From contig JAUCBJ010009068.1 of assembly GCA_032718475.1 (NCBI GenBank), positions 1-33,002 on the forward strand: a stretch of 33,002 bases of DNA, in the 5' to 3' direction. Below the pieces are notes generated by a model. The model was not told where the DNA came from and did no database searches. It was given only the letters and a program-made list of their open reading frames with translations. Below are positions 32,153 through 33,002 of the stretch, piece by piece; positions within the stretch are counted from its first letter, which is position 1, and every line of letters starts with the position of its first letter. This stretch comes from Nemertoderma westbladi. Taxonomy: Eukaryota; Xenacoelomorpha; Nemertodermatida; Nemertodermatidae. The position numbers were made by a program, and so were the translations under genes.

Positions 32153-33002
32153 GGATATGTATTTCTGTTGCTAACCTACTGCTTACAGATTTTGTAAAAA
32201 TCAGTAAATTGCAATATTACCGGTATCTAATCTAGTGTCCAAACGGGACCTCCTCATTCGAAAAATCGTGATACTGAAAGAAAAAAATGTTATTCCGGTT
32301 GCGGATCTGGATATAGGATCGGTGTTTTCAAGTTTATATCTTTGCCATAGTTTGTAGCCTTCCACTACTGCGTGGTTCAGTTTTTCTGAGAGAGTTAGTA
32401 TGACTTAGCATTAGGGATGTGCCGGATTGACTAATTTCAAACAGGCCATGCCGGAGCCGGATTTGTAAAAAAAAATCCGGCCGGAGTTGATTTTTTATAT
32501 ATCACCACTTTTTCCTTGAATCAGCTATATGGTACCTTTGTGCATGAACATAACTGGAGGGAGGCAGGGTACCACGTAAACGAGAAGAGCGTTTTACATT
32601 GATGGGCTGCAAATAAGGGATTATTTCCCAGTTTACAAATAGTTGTACATGTATATTTAGTATCACCAGCATCTTCAATTTATTCCGAGCCAATATTTGT
32701 AGAGTCTGCGAGGCTGGTAATGTATTGGATGAGAACCGCTCTCGTCTACTTCCGGATCGTGGAGAGAAACTAATATTTTTGTACCATAACCTACGCCGAT
32801 TTGATATAATGGGTTGATTTTATAAATAAAGTGCAAATTGAAAAATAGAACGAAGTAATACAATAGCTGTAGTTTTTTTATACACTCTGAGTTTCTAAAT
32901 TGCCTGTCGAATATATAAACCTGTCATTCACGGTGGTGGTAAGCTTAATATCAATTTATAACAAACCTACCTAGAGCAAACATCAACGCTTGCGCGCTGG
33001 GA
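32153..33002. other. AT-rich right end, CCGGA-rich patch at 32411-32500
   Basis: No gene is seen. At 32414 the text AGGGATGTGCCGGATTGA, followed by several CCGGA/TCCGG words and an A9 run, resembles the start of a hAT-type or simple-repeat-bearing element, but no matching inverted end is visible before the window closes. Confidence 0.4.

Overview
The window is nuclear DNA of an animal, most likely a marine invertebrate. The evidence is two metazoan gene families with eukaryotic features: a long NT5DC2/NT5DC3-type protein, and a spliced TMEM208 exon with a 3' splice site. There is also a LINE reverse-transcriptase fragment, an AT-rich background with frequent TAGGCCTA- and ACCGGTA-type short palindromes, and very large minisatellite arrays. 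Nothing suggests prokaryotic DNA (no operons, no tRNA or rRNA). The phylum cannot be fixed from sequence alone.

Layout. Positions 1-1232 (minus) hold an open reading frame of at least 410 codons that runs off the left edge; I do not recognise it. It is followed by about 4 kb of AT-rich non-coding DNA with two short tandem duplications (about 115-bp and 287-bp units). Positions 5203-6771 (minus) hold an intact, intronless 522-aa HAD-superfamily protein of the NT5DC2/NT5DC3 group, with a perfect 15-bp hairpin just upstream of its start. At 7347-7554 (plus) lies the last coding exon of TMEM208. No other TMEM208 exon is visible, so the nucleotidase-like gene may be nested antisense in a TMEM208 intron. 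A short doubtful CxxC-containing reading frame lies at 8359-8760 (minus).

More than half of the window is tandem repeat, in three unrelated arrays. The first (9066-14968) has an exact 30-bp unit and is cut by a 100-N assembly gap. The second (17289-24909) has a unit of about 28 bp and higher-order structure. The third (25221-29068) has a 29-bp unit. Between the first two arrays lie a G23 tract with a 38-bp perfect palindrome, a frameshifted reading frame with three zinc-knuckle-like modules (15648-16785, minus), and a both-ends-truncated LINE reverse-transcriptase piece that abuts the second array. The right end (29069-33002) is AT-rich and holds transposon debris. The clearest piece is an element of about 1 kb with inverted repeats of about 325 bp (29771-30771). 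Less certain are an LTR/primer-binding-site-like patch and hAT-like termini.

The genes do not form a pathway. The useful content is two conserved genes, several mobile-element remnants and an unusual concentration of minisatellites. The long open frames in the arrays arise from stop-free repeat units and are not treated as genes.
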